Source: CAZVCG01 sp964649675 (lineage in GTDB: Bacteria; Pseudomonadota; Alphaproteobacteria; UBA9219). Taken from it: 26,299 nucleotides of DNA. A program made the translations under genes and the position numbers. Shown one piece after another: positions 6,873 to 14,623 of the stretch. The notes beneath the pieces were generated by a model. It was not told the origin of the DNA. It saw nothing but the letters and a program-made list of their open reading frames with translations, and searched no databases. The stretch spans positions 1 through 26,299 of the forward strand of contig CAZYPX010000015.1 in assembly GCA_964649675.1 (NCBI GenBank), read 5' to 3'. Each line of letters begins with the position of its first letter. Positions within the stretch are counted from its first letter, which is position 1.

Positions 6873-8879
6873 TTACTCCCCCGCCAAACTCCTGATCAGA
6901 TCGCCCAGAGTGTCCGCCGTGCCGTCGCCCTCATGATCAGCCACAGGCATCGAATCGTAATCGTCACGCATACGGACATCAGGAATGCTTTGCAGCAAGT
7001 CGCGCGGCGGCAAGGACGCGTGGATATCCGCCATATAATCCCGCCATATGACTGCGGGAATGCTGCCGCCGGTCACTTTCTTCATAGGCGTGTTGTCGTC
7101 GTTGCCGAGCCAGACTCCCGTAACGTAGTCCGCCGTAAAACCGACAAACCATGCGTCGTGATACGACGAACTCGTGCCTGTCTTGCCGGCGACCGGCCTG
7201 TCAAGAGCCGCGCGGCGTCCCGTGCCGTATTGAATGACCGACCTCATCATATCCACAAGCATGGACACGGCGTTAGGGTTCACGTTGACCGGCATGTTCA
7301 TATCGGAACGGCGGTAAATGATCTGGCCGTCACGATTCCTGATTTCCTTGATCGCATAGGGGGCCACTACCCGTCCAGCGCCCGCGATCGTGGCATAAAC
7401 GCCCGTCAATTCGATGAGCGAAACCGTGTTCGTCCCAAGCGCAAGGCTTAAATCGGGCGATAACGGCGATGTCACGCCAAGAGCTCTTGCCGTCTCGACA
7501 ACCTTTGAAACGCCGATCTGCTGCGCTATGCGAACCGCCACGGTATTGATCGAATGCGCGAGCGCGTCGCGGGCCGTGACCTGTCCTCTGTATTCGCTGT
7601 CATAGTTTTCAGGCGACCACTTGCCGATCCTTATGGGCGCGTCCTCAAAGACGTCGTCCGGATACAAGCCGCGCTCGATGGCGGCCAGATAAACGATGGG
7701 CTTGAACGCCGAGCCCGGCTGACGACGCGCCTGGGTCGCACGATTGAATTGGCTCTCGCCGTAGTCGCGACCGCCGACCATGGCGCGAACGGCCCCGTCC
7801 GGAGACAGCGTCACAATGGCTCCCTGCGAAACGTTGCTTTTCGATTCTGACGCCAACGCATCGTCCAGACGGCTTTCCGCCGCTCTTTGCATGCCGAGGT
7901 CAAGGGTCGTGTGAATAACGATATCCTGCGGCGCGTTAGCCAGCAAGCCGTTGACCTGATCGGTGATCCAATCCGCGAAGTAACGGGCATCGCCCGAAGT
8001 GCCGGGCTTGCGGCGCGGCACAGGAACGTTTTCCTGAGACGCTCTCAAATCGGCCTCGGTAATATATCCCTCGTCGCGCATGGCGGCCAGAACCGTTTTA
8101 GCGCGCTCCATGGCTTGAGCCGGATCGCGGTTGGGGGAATAACGCGACGGCGCGCGCAACAAGCCCACCAGAATGGCGGATTCACGCAAGGTCAGGCCGC
8201 TGACGGGTTTGTTGAAGTAGGCCTCGGCCGCGGCATCGACGCCGTAAGCCCCTGAACCGAAGTAAACGCGGTTCAGGTACGCCGAAAGTATCTGGTCTTT
8301 CGAGTACGTGCGCTCAAGCTGCAGGGCTAGTAGAACTTCCTGAACCTTGCGGCGAAAAGTTCGTTCAGGGGTTAGAAAAAGGTTCTTCGCCAACTGCTGC
8401 GTGATGGTTGATCCGCCCTGAACCACCCGCCTCGCCATCGCGTTTTCAACCGTCGCGCGAAGCACGCCGACGACATCAATGCCGAAATGACTGTAAAAAC
8501 GCCGGTCTTCTATGGCCAACAGGGCCTGTATCAAATGATTGGGAACTTCGTTGACACGCACATGTTTTCCATACAAATCGCCATAACGAACCAGCACGTT
8601 CCCGTTGTCGGCCAGAATAGTTACCGACGGCCTGCGTTGAGGCTGGGTGACCTGCCGAATATCGGGCATATCGTGCGCGTAGAACGCGACGACTAAAGCC
8701 AACAAAACCCCGCCCCAGATCGCCGTCAGCAATCCGGCCTTAAAAAGCCATCCTAGAAATCTGCTCAGGCCTGAAGAGCCGCCGCTACCACCTCTCCTGC
8801 GGCGACGGCCCTTTGGCGGGGGACGGCGGGATGAAGGTGGAGGCGGCGGCCTCAAAGGATTGCGTCGGGGAGTCTTCAT
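6873..8879 (-). CDS. Class A penicillin-binding protein (PBP1A family)
   Basis: A 668-residue bifunctional peptidoglycan synthase. An Arg/Pro-rich cytoplasmic tail (1-40) is followed by one TM segment (about 46-67). The GT51 transglycosylase domain has catalytic E124 in AIEDRRFYSHFGID, GGSTITQQLAKN at 155-166 and a second conserved Glu near 181. The transpeptidase domain has SxxK (S390, GSAFKP), SxN (S443-I-N445) and KTG (566-568). All catalytic motifs are intact, and the length fits a class A enzyme without a large OB insertion. The C-terminus is acidic. The ATG at 8879 has no strong ribosome binding site. It could equally be named mrcA or ponA in other annotations. Confidence 0.94.
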   Translation of the reverse strand: MKTPRRNPLRPPPPPSSRRPPPKGRRRRRGGSGGSSGLSRFLGWLFKAGLLTAIWGGVLLALVVAFYAHDMPDIRQVTQPQRRPSVTILADNGNVLVRYGDLYGKHVRVNEVPNHLIQALLAIEDRRFYSHFGIDVVGVLRATVENAMARRVVQGGSTITQQLAKNLFLTPERTFRRKVQEVLLALQLERTYSKDQILSAYLNRVYFGSGAYGVDAAAEAYFNKPVSGLTLRESAILVGLLRAPSRYSPNRDPAQAMERAKTVLAAMRDEGYITEADLRASQENVPVPRRKPGTSGDARYFADWITDQVNGLLANAPQDIVIHTTLDLGMQRAAESRLDDALASESKSNVSQGAIVTLSPDGAVRAMVGGRDYGESQFNRATQARRQPGSAFKPIVYLAAIERGLYPDDVFEDAPIRIGKWSPENYDSEYRGQVTARDALAHSINTVAVRIAQQIGVSKVVETARALGVTSPLSPDLSLALGTNTVSLIELTGVYATIAGAGRVVAPYAIKEIRNRDGQIIYRRSDMNMPVNVNPNAVSMLVDMMRSVIQYGTGRRAALDRPVAGKTGTSSSYHDAWFVGFTADYVTGVWLGNDDNTPMKKVTGGSIPAVIWRDYMADIHASLPPRDLLQSIPDVRMRDDYDSMPVADHEGDGTADTLGDLIRSLAGE

Positions 8880-9087
8880 GATAGCAGAGCTGTTGATCCG
8901 GAAGGAAGGAAGCCTGATGATATAGCCGAAATTAGGGCAAAAGCAGAAGATGAGGGAGGATAGGCGGACCAGTTCGTCGCTGCCCCCAGCTTAAAACACT
9001 TTCCCGTTTGCGTTTAGCTGCCAGAATCATTAATATTTCATTACACTGCCCTGCCTTTCCCGTCCCCATTTATGTAAGGAGTAGCCC
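8880..9087. promoter_or_regulatory. Divergent intergenic region, PBP1A-like gene / DUF4389 gene
   Basis: A gap of 208 bases between two divergently transcribed genes, so it should hold both promoters. The right part (about 9025-9050) is A+T-rich. AAGGAG at about 9076 is the ribosome binding site of the DUF4389 gene. I found no convincing operator or RNA gene. Confidence 0.35.
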
Positions 9088-9393
9088 ATGGATACGCTTG
9101 ATGAAAACGAGCTCAAGAAAAACGTCAAGGATAAAGACACTTGGCTTCGTTTCGTTTATTTGATCGTTTTCGGCATCGTGTTCGTCGTATCCGTCTACAT
9201 GACCTTTCTGGGATCGCTACTCCAGTTTCTGGCAAAACTTTTCAGTGGGGGATCATTGTCCTTTTTGTCGGAATTCGGTGACAACTTGGCAACATATCAA
9301 GCTCAGGTCACAAGGTTCCTGATGTTCGCGTCGGATGAAAAACCCTTCCCGTTCGCTGCTTTTCCTTCGAAAAACAAGGATAAAGAGGGTTAA
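9088..9393 (+). CDS. DUF4389 family membrane protein
   Basis: A 101-residue inner-membrane protein. A charged N-terminus (KKNVKDKDTW) is followed by a long hydrophobic region (about 19-52) that may form one or two helices, then an amphipathic stretch and the conserved tail RFLMFASDEKPFPF. The WLR start before the helix and the SDEKPFPF ending match DUF4389 proteins as I remember them. Function is unknown in the family. A good AAGGAG ribosome binding site supports the start. It precedes rhlE on the same strand, but the 113-base gap contains two inverted repeats, so they may be separate units. Confidence 0.82.
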   Translation: MDTLDENELKKNVKDKDTWLRFVYLIVFGIVFVVSVYMTFLGSLLQFLAKLFSGGSLSFLSEFGDNLATYQAQVTRFLMFASDEKPFPFAAFPSKNKDKEG

Positions 9394-9420
9394 GGACAAC
9401 TTGCCGCACATCTTTTGCAT

Positions 9421-9445
9421 CATGAAAGCATAGTTTGCTTTCATG
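9421..9445. repeat. Perfect 10-bp inverted repeat upstream of rhlE
   Basis: CATGAAAGCA (9421-9430) and TGCTTTCATG (9436-9445) form a perfect 10-bp stem with a 5-base loop (TAGTT). No T-run follows, so it is a poor Rho-independent terminator. It could be a protein-binding operator, or an RNA hairpin ending the DUF4389 transcript with help from Rho. A weak promoter candidate (TTGCTT 9435-9440, 17-base spacer, TATGTA 9458-9463) overlaps its right arm. Confidence 0.6.
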
Positions 9446-9460
9446 TCCGGAAAGCGCTAT

Positions 9461-9500
9461 GTAAACGCTCATTATAAGATTCTTGGTTTAGAGTGTTTAC
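9461..9500. repeat. Second inverted repeat in the rhlE leader
   Basis: GTAAACGCTC (9461-9470) and GAGTGTTTAC (9491-9500) are complementary over 10 bases with one mismatch that becomes a G-U pair in RNA, separated by 20 A+T-rich bases. It ends 6 bases before the GTG start of rhlE, so an RNA stem would sit where a ribosome binding site should be. This could be a regulatory leader structure or a DNA operator. Confidence 0.5.
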
Positions 9501-9506
9501 GCGCAC

Positions 9507-10961
9507 GTGACAACGTTTGCTGACTTGGGTTTAGGTCCCGGCGTCCTGAGGGCTGTTCAGGATGCGGGCTATGAGACGCCAACCCCCATACAAAAACAAG
9601 CCATACCGTACATCCTTCAAATGCGGGATGTGCTTGGCTGTGCCCAAACCGGAACAGGCAAAACGGCCGGCTTTACTCTCCCGATGATCGAGGTTTTGGC
9701 AGGAGGCCGCGCCCGCGCGCGCATGCCGCGCTCGTTGATACTTGAGCCGACGCGCGAACTCGCGACGCAAGTTGCGGAAAGCTTCAACACGTACGGCAAA
9801 CACCACCCGCAACTGAGCAAAGCACTGCTCATTGGCGGCGAGAATATGGACCCACAGATTAAGCTTTTGGATCGCGGCGTGGATGTGTTGATCGCGACGC
9901 CCGGCCGCATGATCGATTTGTTCGAGCGCGGCAAGATCCTGCTGAGCGACATCAAGATTTTCGTGATCGACGAAGCGGATCGTATGCTCGATATGGGGTT
10001 CATCCCCGACATAGAAAAAATCGCCAGCTTGCTTCCTCCTCTCCGCCAAACGCTGTTCTTCTCGGCGACGATGCCGCCGGAAATCCGTAAGCTGGCCGAT
10101 AGATTCCTCAACAACCCAAAAACGGTTTCCGTAGCGCCGCCAGCGACGACCGCCGACAACATTAAGCAGGTTTTTATCGACCTGCCGACGGACAACGATT
10201 GGCAAAAACGCGAGGCTCTCCGGCTTCTCTTGCGTCGCGAAAACGTCCAAAACGCCTTTATCTTTTGCAACCGCAAACGCGATGTCGCCATGTTGCAAAA
10301 ATCGCTGGCGCGTCACGGATTCAACATTGGCGCGCTTCACGGCGACATGGATCAATCGTCGCGCACCGAAACGCTCGACGCGTTCAGAAACGGCAGCATC
10401 ATGCTGCTCGCGTGCAGCGATGTGGCCGCGCGAGGGCTGGACGTTGCGGACGTAAGTCATGTGTTCAATTTCGATGTGCCGTTCAATGCGGAAGACTATG
10501 TGCATAGGATCGGACGCACCGGACGCGCCGGCAAAACAGGAACGGCCTACACCTTGGTGACTCCGGACGACGCCAAGCTTGTCGGCGCGATAGAAGCCTT
10601 GATAAAAATGAACATCGCACGGGAAACGATCTCCGACTTGCCGGCGCCTACGTCTTTCGGCCGCAGCCAAAAAAGGGGATCTTCCGACAACCGGAAGTTC
10701 AGGGACAAACCGAATCGACGGCCCGCCGGAAAAACGGCTCCCCCACGAAATGACGGCAATGCGCCCATGTCGCATGAACCGAAGGCCGAAAAGAAAAACC
10801 ATCAAAAGCGCGATTCTCGCAAGAAGGAATCTGCCCCTCAAAAGACTGTTCATGAGAAAAAGGGCAAACCTGACTTAGGCCATCGCGGCCCTGTCGGCTT
10901 CGGCGACAACCTGCCCGCTTTTCTGCTCAATCCGGCGCGGCCGCACAGACGCCAAGCCTGA
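9507..10961 (+). CDS. rhlE: DEAD-box ATP-dependent RNA helicase, RhlE type
   Basis: A 484-residue RNA helicase that unwinds short RNA duplexes in ribosome assembly or RNA decay. Motifs in order: Q motif (GYETPTPIQ), I (AQTGTGKT), Ia (PTRELA), Ib (TPGR), II (DEAD, in VIDEADRMLDMGF), III (SAT), IV (FIFCN), V (ARGLDV) and VI (HRIGRTGRAG). The MLDMGFIPDIEKI context is typical of RhlE. After about residue 375 comes a basic, K/R/P-rich tail like those that help RNA binding. Translation starts at GTG (9507), giving the family opening MTTFADLGL. No Shine-Dalgarno sequence is visible; instead an inverted repeat occupies the leader, hinting at control of translation or transcription. Confidence 0.92.
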   Translation: MTTFADLGLGPGVLRAVQDAGYETPTPIQKQAIPYILQMRDVLGCAQTGTGKTAGFTLPMIEVLAGGRARARMPRSLILEPTRELATQVAESFNTYGKHHPQLSKALLIGGENMDPQIKLLDRGVDVLIATPGRMIDLFERGKILLSDIKIFVIDEADRMLDMGFIPDIEKIASLLPPLRQTLFFSATMPPEIRKLADRFLNNPKTVSVAPPATTADNIKQVFIDLPTDNDWQKREALRLLLRRENVQNAFIFCNRKRDVAMLQKSLARHGFNIGALHGDMDQSSRTETLDAFRNGSIMLLACSDVAARGLDVADVSHVFNFDVPFNAEDYVHRIGRTGRAGKTGTAYTLVTPDDAKLVGAIEALIKMNIARETISDLPAPTSFGRSQKRGSSDNRKFRDKPNRRPAGKTAPPRNDGNAPMSHEPKAEKKNHQKRDSRKKESAPQKTVHEKKGKPDLGHRGPVGFGDNLPAFLLNPARPHRRQA

Positions 10962-11118
10962 AACATCAAGAGCCGCGCCTCCCGTACCTATAAGTCGCTA
11001 AAGACGGTCCATAGACTCGCGCAGCATCCGTGCGTTCTTAAGCATTTGTTAGTTTAGGACTAATTATGTCAGTAAGGACGTTGCGGTGATCATCCGACTA
11101 TGGCAAGCCTATTGATCC
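10962..11118 (+). promoter_or_regulatory. Gap between rhlE and lptD
   Basis: 157 bases without a gene. The left part is G+C-rich and has no clear terminator. An A+T-rich part near 11035-11070, including TTAGTTTAGGACTAA (a small inverted repeat), probably contains the lptD promoter. No SD sequence stands out before the ATG at 11119. Confidence 0.3.
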
Positions 11119-13371
11119 ATGCCTTATGCAATGCCTGAAATACGTTTAAAGCTTTTCAAGCTGTTAGCCGCCCTGTGTTTGGCGCTTGTGCCCGTGCATG
11201 CCTCGGGGCCGGTCCGTGCGCAGGAAGAACCTGCCCTTGTCCAGGCCGAAAAGATGGCCTACAGCCAGCAAACCAACGTCATCGTTGCAAAGGGCAATGT
11301 CGAAGTCGCCTATGGCGAGCATGTGCTTCATGCCGACCGGATCGTTTACGACCTGAACAAAAACGTCGTACGCGCCGAAGGCAATGTTTCTGTTCTTCAG
11401 CCTTCGGGCGAGGTTATATTCGCCGATCAAGCCGAAATCACGGGCGATATGAAACAGGGATTCGTCGATAGGGTTCGTGTGCTCTTCCCCGACAACTCTC
11501 GCCTTGCCGCTCAGGGCGCCGAACGTTACGAGGGGCGTTACCTTATCGCGGAACGCGGCGTCTATTCGGCTTGCGACCTTTGCAAAGACGATCCGGAAAA
11601 ACCGCCCATATGGCAAATGAAGGCGGCGCGCGTCACTCACGACAGCGAAGACAAGCAGGTTATCTATCGTGACGCGACTATAGAAATGGCAGGCATCCCC
11701 GTTTTCTATACGCCTTATTTCTCACATCCCGATCCGACCGTGCAACGCCGTCAGGGCCTTCTTTCGCCGAGCGGCGGCTACAACCAATATCTTGGAGCCT
11801 TTGTGCGCCTGCCTTATTATTTCGACATTGCGCCCAACAGCGACGCCGTCGTCATGCCCGTTTTCAGCCAGGAGGACAAGGCGCAGTTGACGGCGCAATG
11901 GAGACATCGCTTCACGCAAGGAAGGATGCAATGGGACGGAAGCTTCACCCACACCGATCTTGTCGATGAATTCGGCGTTGATCAAGGCAAGCAATGGCGC
12001 GGACATCTTTTCGGATCTTCGTTGTTTAATATGTCCCGCGAATGGCGAGGCGGCACGAACGTCGCTTTTTCATCTGACAAGAGCTATCTGCGCCGTTACA
12101 ACATTTCCTCCGACGACGTTCTGGTCAACCGAGGTTTTTTGGAAGGCTTTAGCGCCCGCGAGTACGCCGTCGCCAACATTTACTACTTTCAAGACCTCCG
12201 GCCTGGCATAAGGCCGTCGGAACCTCTGGTCGCGCCCGAAATACGCTATACGGCTCTGGGGGAACCGGGAAAAACGCTCGGCGGCCGCTGGTCCTTTGAC
12301 ACGGGGCTTCTTGTTACGACCCGTAAGCGCGATATCAATCCCGCCAAACAAGGCCCCGATACACGACGACTTGATCTGGCTGCGGGTTGGGAAAGGCGTT
12401 TCGTCTCCTCGACGGGCTTGCTGACCAGCGTTGGCGGGCAAGCCCGCATCGACAGCTACTGGGCCGGAAATATGCCTGACGCGGAAAAGCCCATCGGCTC
12501 AGGTTTTTCCGATGTTTTCGATGTTCGGCAGTTCGCGCAAGCCAACATCAACGCGCGCTATCCTCTCGCGCGTCAAGGCGAAGGGTATCAACAACTCGTT
12601 GAACCGATTATTCTGCTCTCCCTCGCGCCGCATGTAAGCAATCGCGAAAACCTTCCCAACGAAGACAGTCTTGACGTGGAGTTTGACGAAACCAATCTCT
12701 TTTCGGCCAACAGGTTTTCCGGCATCGACCGTCTGGAAGGCGGAATTCGCATGGCCTACGGCCTACGCCATACCTTGGTCGGGGAAAACGGCGCCCGCAT
12801 GGAAATGCTTGGCGGCCAAATATACCGCCTGAAAAAGAACGAAGGCTTTCCCGCAGAGTCCGGTTTGCGGGACCGTTTCTCCGATTTTGTAGGACGCATG
12901 GAACTCGCGCCCGCGCTCTGGCTCGACATGATGTACGGCTTCAGGCTCGATAAGGATCAACTGTCTTTGCAAAGGCAAGAAACTCAGGCCTCCTTCGGCG
13001 TTCCGGAGTTCCGTCCCTTTATAAACTACCTTACCACCAACCAGACGCAGGCCACCACGGGCATCACCGAACGCGTGGAGGAAGCGACAGCGGGATTCAC
13101 GTCGTCGTTCGCGAAATACTATTCTTTGAAGGCATCGCACAGCCATTCGTTCCTTCCGGACGCAGGGCCTCGCGTGACAGCGCTTCGGCTTGCCTATCAG
13201 GACGAGTGTTTTCAGATCGGCATCACGGGACAACGCGACCGTACGAACCGTGCCGATATCGAAACCGGCACGTCCGTCATGTTCCACTTCTATCTGAAAA
13301 ACATCGGCGGCATTCATACGGATTCCGTGGACAACGGAGCGTTCAGAACGCCCGGGCTTGCATCGCGCTGA
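11119..13371 (+). CDS. lptD: LPS assembly outer-membrane protein LptD
   Basis: A 750-residue outer-membrane beta-barrel that, with LptE, inserts lipopolysaccharide into the outer leaflet. Signal peptide at about 8-35 (cleavage near VRAQ). The N-terminal OstA/LptA-like jellyroll repeats are visible as AKGNVEV, ADRIVYD and RAEGNVSV, which thread LPS through the periplasm. The hallmark region YSACDLCKDDPEKPPIWQ and the following conserved IPVFYTPYFSHPDP mark the plug/barrel junction. The barrel fills the rest, with aromatic-rich strands and a late cysteine (YQDECFQIGITG). The two cysteines in SACDLC and the late one are candidates for LptD disulfides. In many alphaproteobacteria lptD precedes surA, pdxA and ksgA; here it is followed by a convergent HAD gene. 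Confidence 0.95.
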   Translation: MPYAMPEIRLKLFKLLAALCLALVPVHASGPVRAQEEPALVQAEKMAYSQQTNVIVAKGNVEVAYGEHVLHADRIVYDLNKNVVRAEGNVSVLQPSGEVIFADQAEITGDMKQGFVDRVRVLFPDNSRLAAQGAERYEGRYLIAERGVYSACDLCKDDPEKPPIWQMKAARVTHDSEDKQVIYRDATIEMAGIPVFYTPYFSHPDPTVQRRQGLLSPSGGYNQYLGAFVRLPYYFDIAPNSDAVVMPVFSQEDKAQLTAQWRHRFTQGRMQWDGSFTHTDLVDEFGVDQGKQWRGHLFGSSLFNMSREWRGGTNVAFSSDKSYLRRYNISSDDVLVNRGFLEGFSAREYAVANIYYFQDLRPGIRPSEPLVAPEIRYTALGEPGKTLGGRWSFDTGLLVTTRKRDINPAKQGPDTRRLDLAAGWERRFVSSTGLLTSVGGQARIDSYWAGNMPDAEKPIGSGFSDVFDVRQFAQANINARYPLARQGEGYQQLVEPIILLSLAPHVSNRENLPNEDSLDVEFDETNLFSANRFSGIDRLEGGIRMAYGLRHTLVGENGARMEMLGGQIYRLKKNEGFPAESGLRDRFSDFVGRMELAPALWLDMMYGFRLDKDQLSLQRQETQASFGVPEFRPFINYLTTNQTQATTGITERVEEATAGFTSSFAKYYSLKASHSHSFLPDAGPRVTALRLAYQDECFQIGITGQRDRTNRADIETGTSVMFHFYLKNIGGIHTDSVDNGAFRTPGLASR

Positions 13372-13392
13372 CCCGTTCCTTGTTCCGCACGT

Positions 13393-13947
13393 TCAGGAAA
13401 CCCTTCCCTGAAATACTCTCTCAAGTGCCTGACCAAAGTCGGAAACGACCGTTACGTTATCCGGCGCCGATACGTTTTTTTCTTCCGTCATCCAGAGGCA
13501 GGTGCCGATGCCGGCCATCAATGCCGCGCGCATGTCGCGTTCGCGATCCCCGATCATGACCGAACGCGATGGATCAAGCTGAAGCTTTTGCGCCGCTTCT
13601 AAAACCATGCCCGGGTTGGGTTTTCGCCAGAAACTTTGCCTTTTATATTCGGGCAACCTGGCCTCTTCGTATGCGAAGCATGCAAGAACAAGATCGACAA
13701 AAACGCCTTCCTGTCGAAAGCCCTCGAGCATCCATGCCGTAAGATCGTTGTATTCGTCTTCAGTGTACAGCCCTTGAGCCACGCCGGATTGATTGGTCAC
13801 AATGGCCAAACGGTACCCGTGGTCCTGCATTTCGCGCAAAAACGGGAACAACCCGATCTTGAACACAAAGTTCTCGCGTTTGCCCACATAACCGAATTCG
13901 ACGTTGACAACACCGTCTCTGTCCAGCAAAAGCCCGCGCCTTTTCAT
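13393..13947 (-). CDS. HAD-IIIA phosphatase, GmhB-like (heptose bisphosphate phosphatase family)
   Basis: A 184-residue HAD-superfamily phosphatase. Motif I is LLDRDGVVN (D9, D11), motif II is IVTNQSGVAQG (T51), motif III is RKPNPG (K109) and motif IV is GDRERDM (D134, D138). This is the GmhB/HisB-N class, which removes the 7-phosphate of heptose bisphosphate in LPS core precursor synthesis. The region between motifs II and III, where typical GmhB and HisB-N enzymes have a Cys/His zinc loop, has only C90, so zinc binding is probably lost. I chose the ATG at 13947 (GGGAGAG upstream, family-length start). An in-frame ATG at 14049 with AGGAGA upstream would add 34 residues. The exact sugar substrate is uncertain. 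Confidence 0.8.
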   Translation of the reverse strand: MKRRGLLLDRDGVVNVEFGYVGKRENFVFKIGLFPFLREMQDHGYRLAIVTNQSGVAQGLYTEDEYNDLTAWMLEGFRQEGVFVDLVLACFAYEEARLPEYKRQSFWRKPNPGMVLEAAQKLQLDPSRSVMIGDRERDMRAALMAGIGTCLWMTEEKNVSAPDNVTVVSDFGQALERVFQGRVS

Positions 13948-14059
13948 GCCTTTTTCTCTCCCGTCTGATGAAACCGGTAACAGAAAAGCGCTTTCGGGGC
14001 CAAGCCTTTTCTGATAAATAATCAAGGCATCCGCATCTATCCATGTCATGGTATCTCCT

Positions 14060-14617
14060 ATGAAACACCTTTGGATTATCTGCCTGACCTTTTTGATTGG
14101 AGCTTTTTCGATGAACGCTGAAGCGGCAAAACCTGTTCTTGACCCTGAAAACACGCTTTACCTCGATCTTCCAGATGGCCGCGTTGCTATCCAAATGCGG
14201 CCCGATTTGGCGCCCAAGCATGTCCAGCGCATCAAGGAGCTGGTGCGGCAAGGGTTTTACGACGGGTTGACCTTTCATCGCGTCATCCCCGGATTCATGG
14301 CGCAGACAGGCGACCCAAGAGGCGATGGAACGGGCGGGTCAGGACAGCGTTTGGCGGCCGAGTTCAGCAAATCGCCGCATGTCCGCGGCACCGTCTCTAT
14401 GGCGCGCGCAAACGATCCGGATTCCGGCGACAGCCAGTTCTTTATCTGCTTTGACACAGCCTCCTATCTGGATGGGCAATACACGGTCTGGGGACAGGTC
14501 GTTTCGGGCATGGAGTTCGTCGATAAAATCAAGGCCGGATCGCCCCTGAACAACGGCAAAGTGTCCGACCCCACAAAAATAACGCGTTTGATCGTCGCGG
14601 CCGACGAGAAAAAATAA
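14060..14617 (+). CDS. Exported cyclophilin-type peptidyl-prolyl isomerase
   Basis: A 185-residue prolyl cis-trans isomerase with a signal peptide (MKHLWIICLTFLIG..., cleavage likely after AEA at about 22), so probably periplasmic. Cyclophilin active-site elements: FHRVIPGFMAQTGD (R74, F79, Q82), the GTGG loop, MARANDPDSGDSQFFICF (Q126, F128) and YTVWGQV (W144). The ATG at 14060 gives a normal signal peptide; the ATG at 14048 is also in frame. Neither has a clear ribosome binding site. It is the first gene of a tight run with trmFO (6-base gap). In a region with LptD and a disulfide reductase, a role in outer-membrane protein folding is plausible but inferred. Confidence 0.92.
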   Translation: MKHLWIICLTFLIGAFSMNAEAAKPVLDPENTLYLDLPDGRVAIQMRPDLAPKHVQRIKELVRQGFYDGLTFHRVIPGFMAQTGDPRGDGTGGSGQRLAAEFSKSPHVRGTVSMARANDPDSGDSQFFICFDTASYLDGQYTVWGQVVSGMEFVDKIKAGSPLNNGKVSDPTKITRLIVAADEKK

Positions 14618-14623
14618 GAGGGT

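Noticed and set aside
6933..8255. Plus-strand open frames opposite the penicillin-binding protein gene
   Set aside because: They lie fully inside a gene with intact catalytic motifs, and the translations are Arg/His-rich shadows.
9531..10853. A 440-codon open frame antisense to rhlE
   Set aside because: The plus strand encodes every DEAD-box motif. The antisense translation is Arg/His-rich without any family motif, a known side effect of codon bias in such genes.
12763..13317. Long antisense frames within lptD
   Set aside because: They mirror the barrel-coding frame, lack ribosome binding sites and show no protein motifs.
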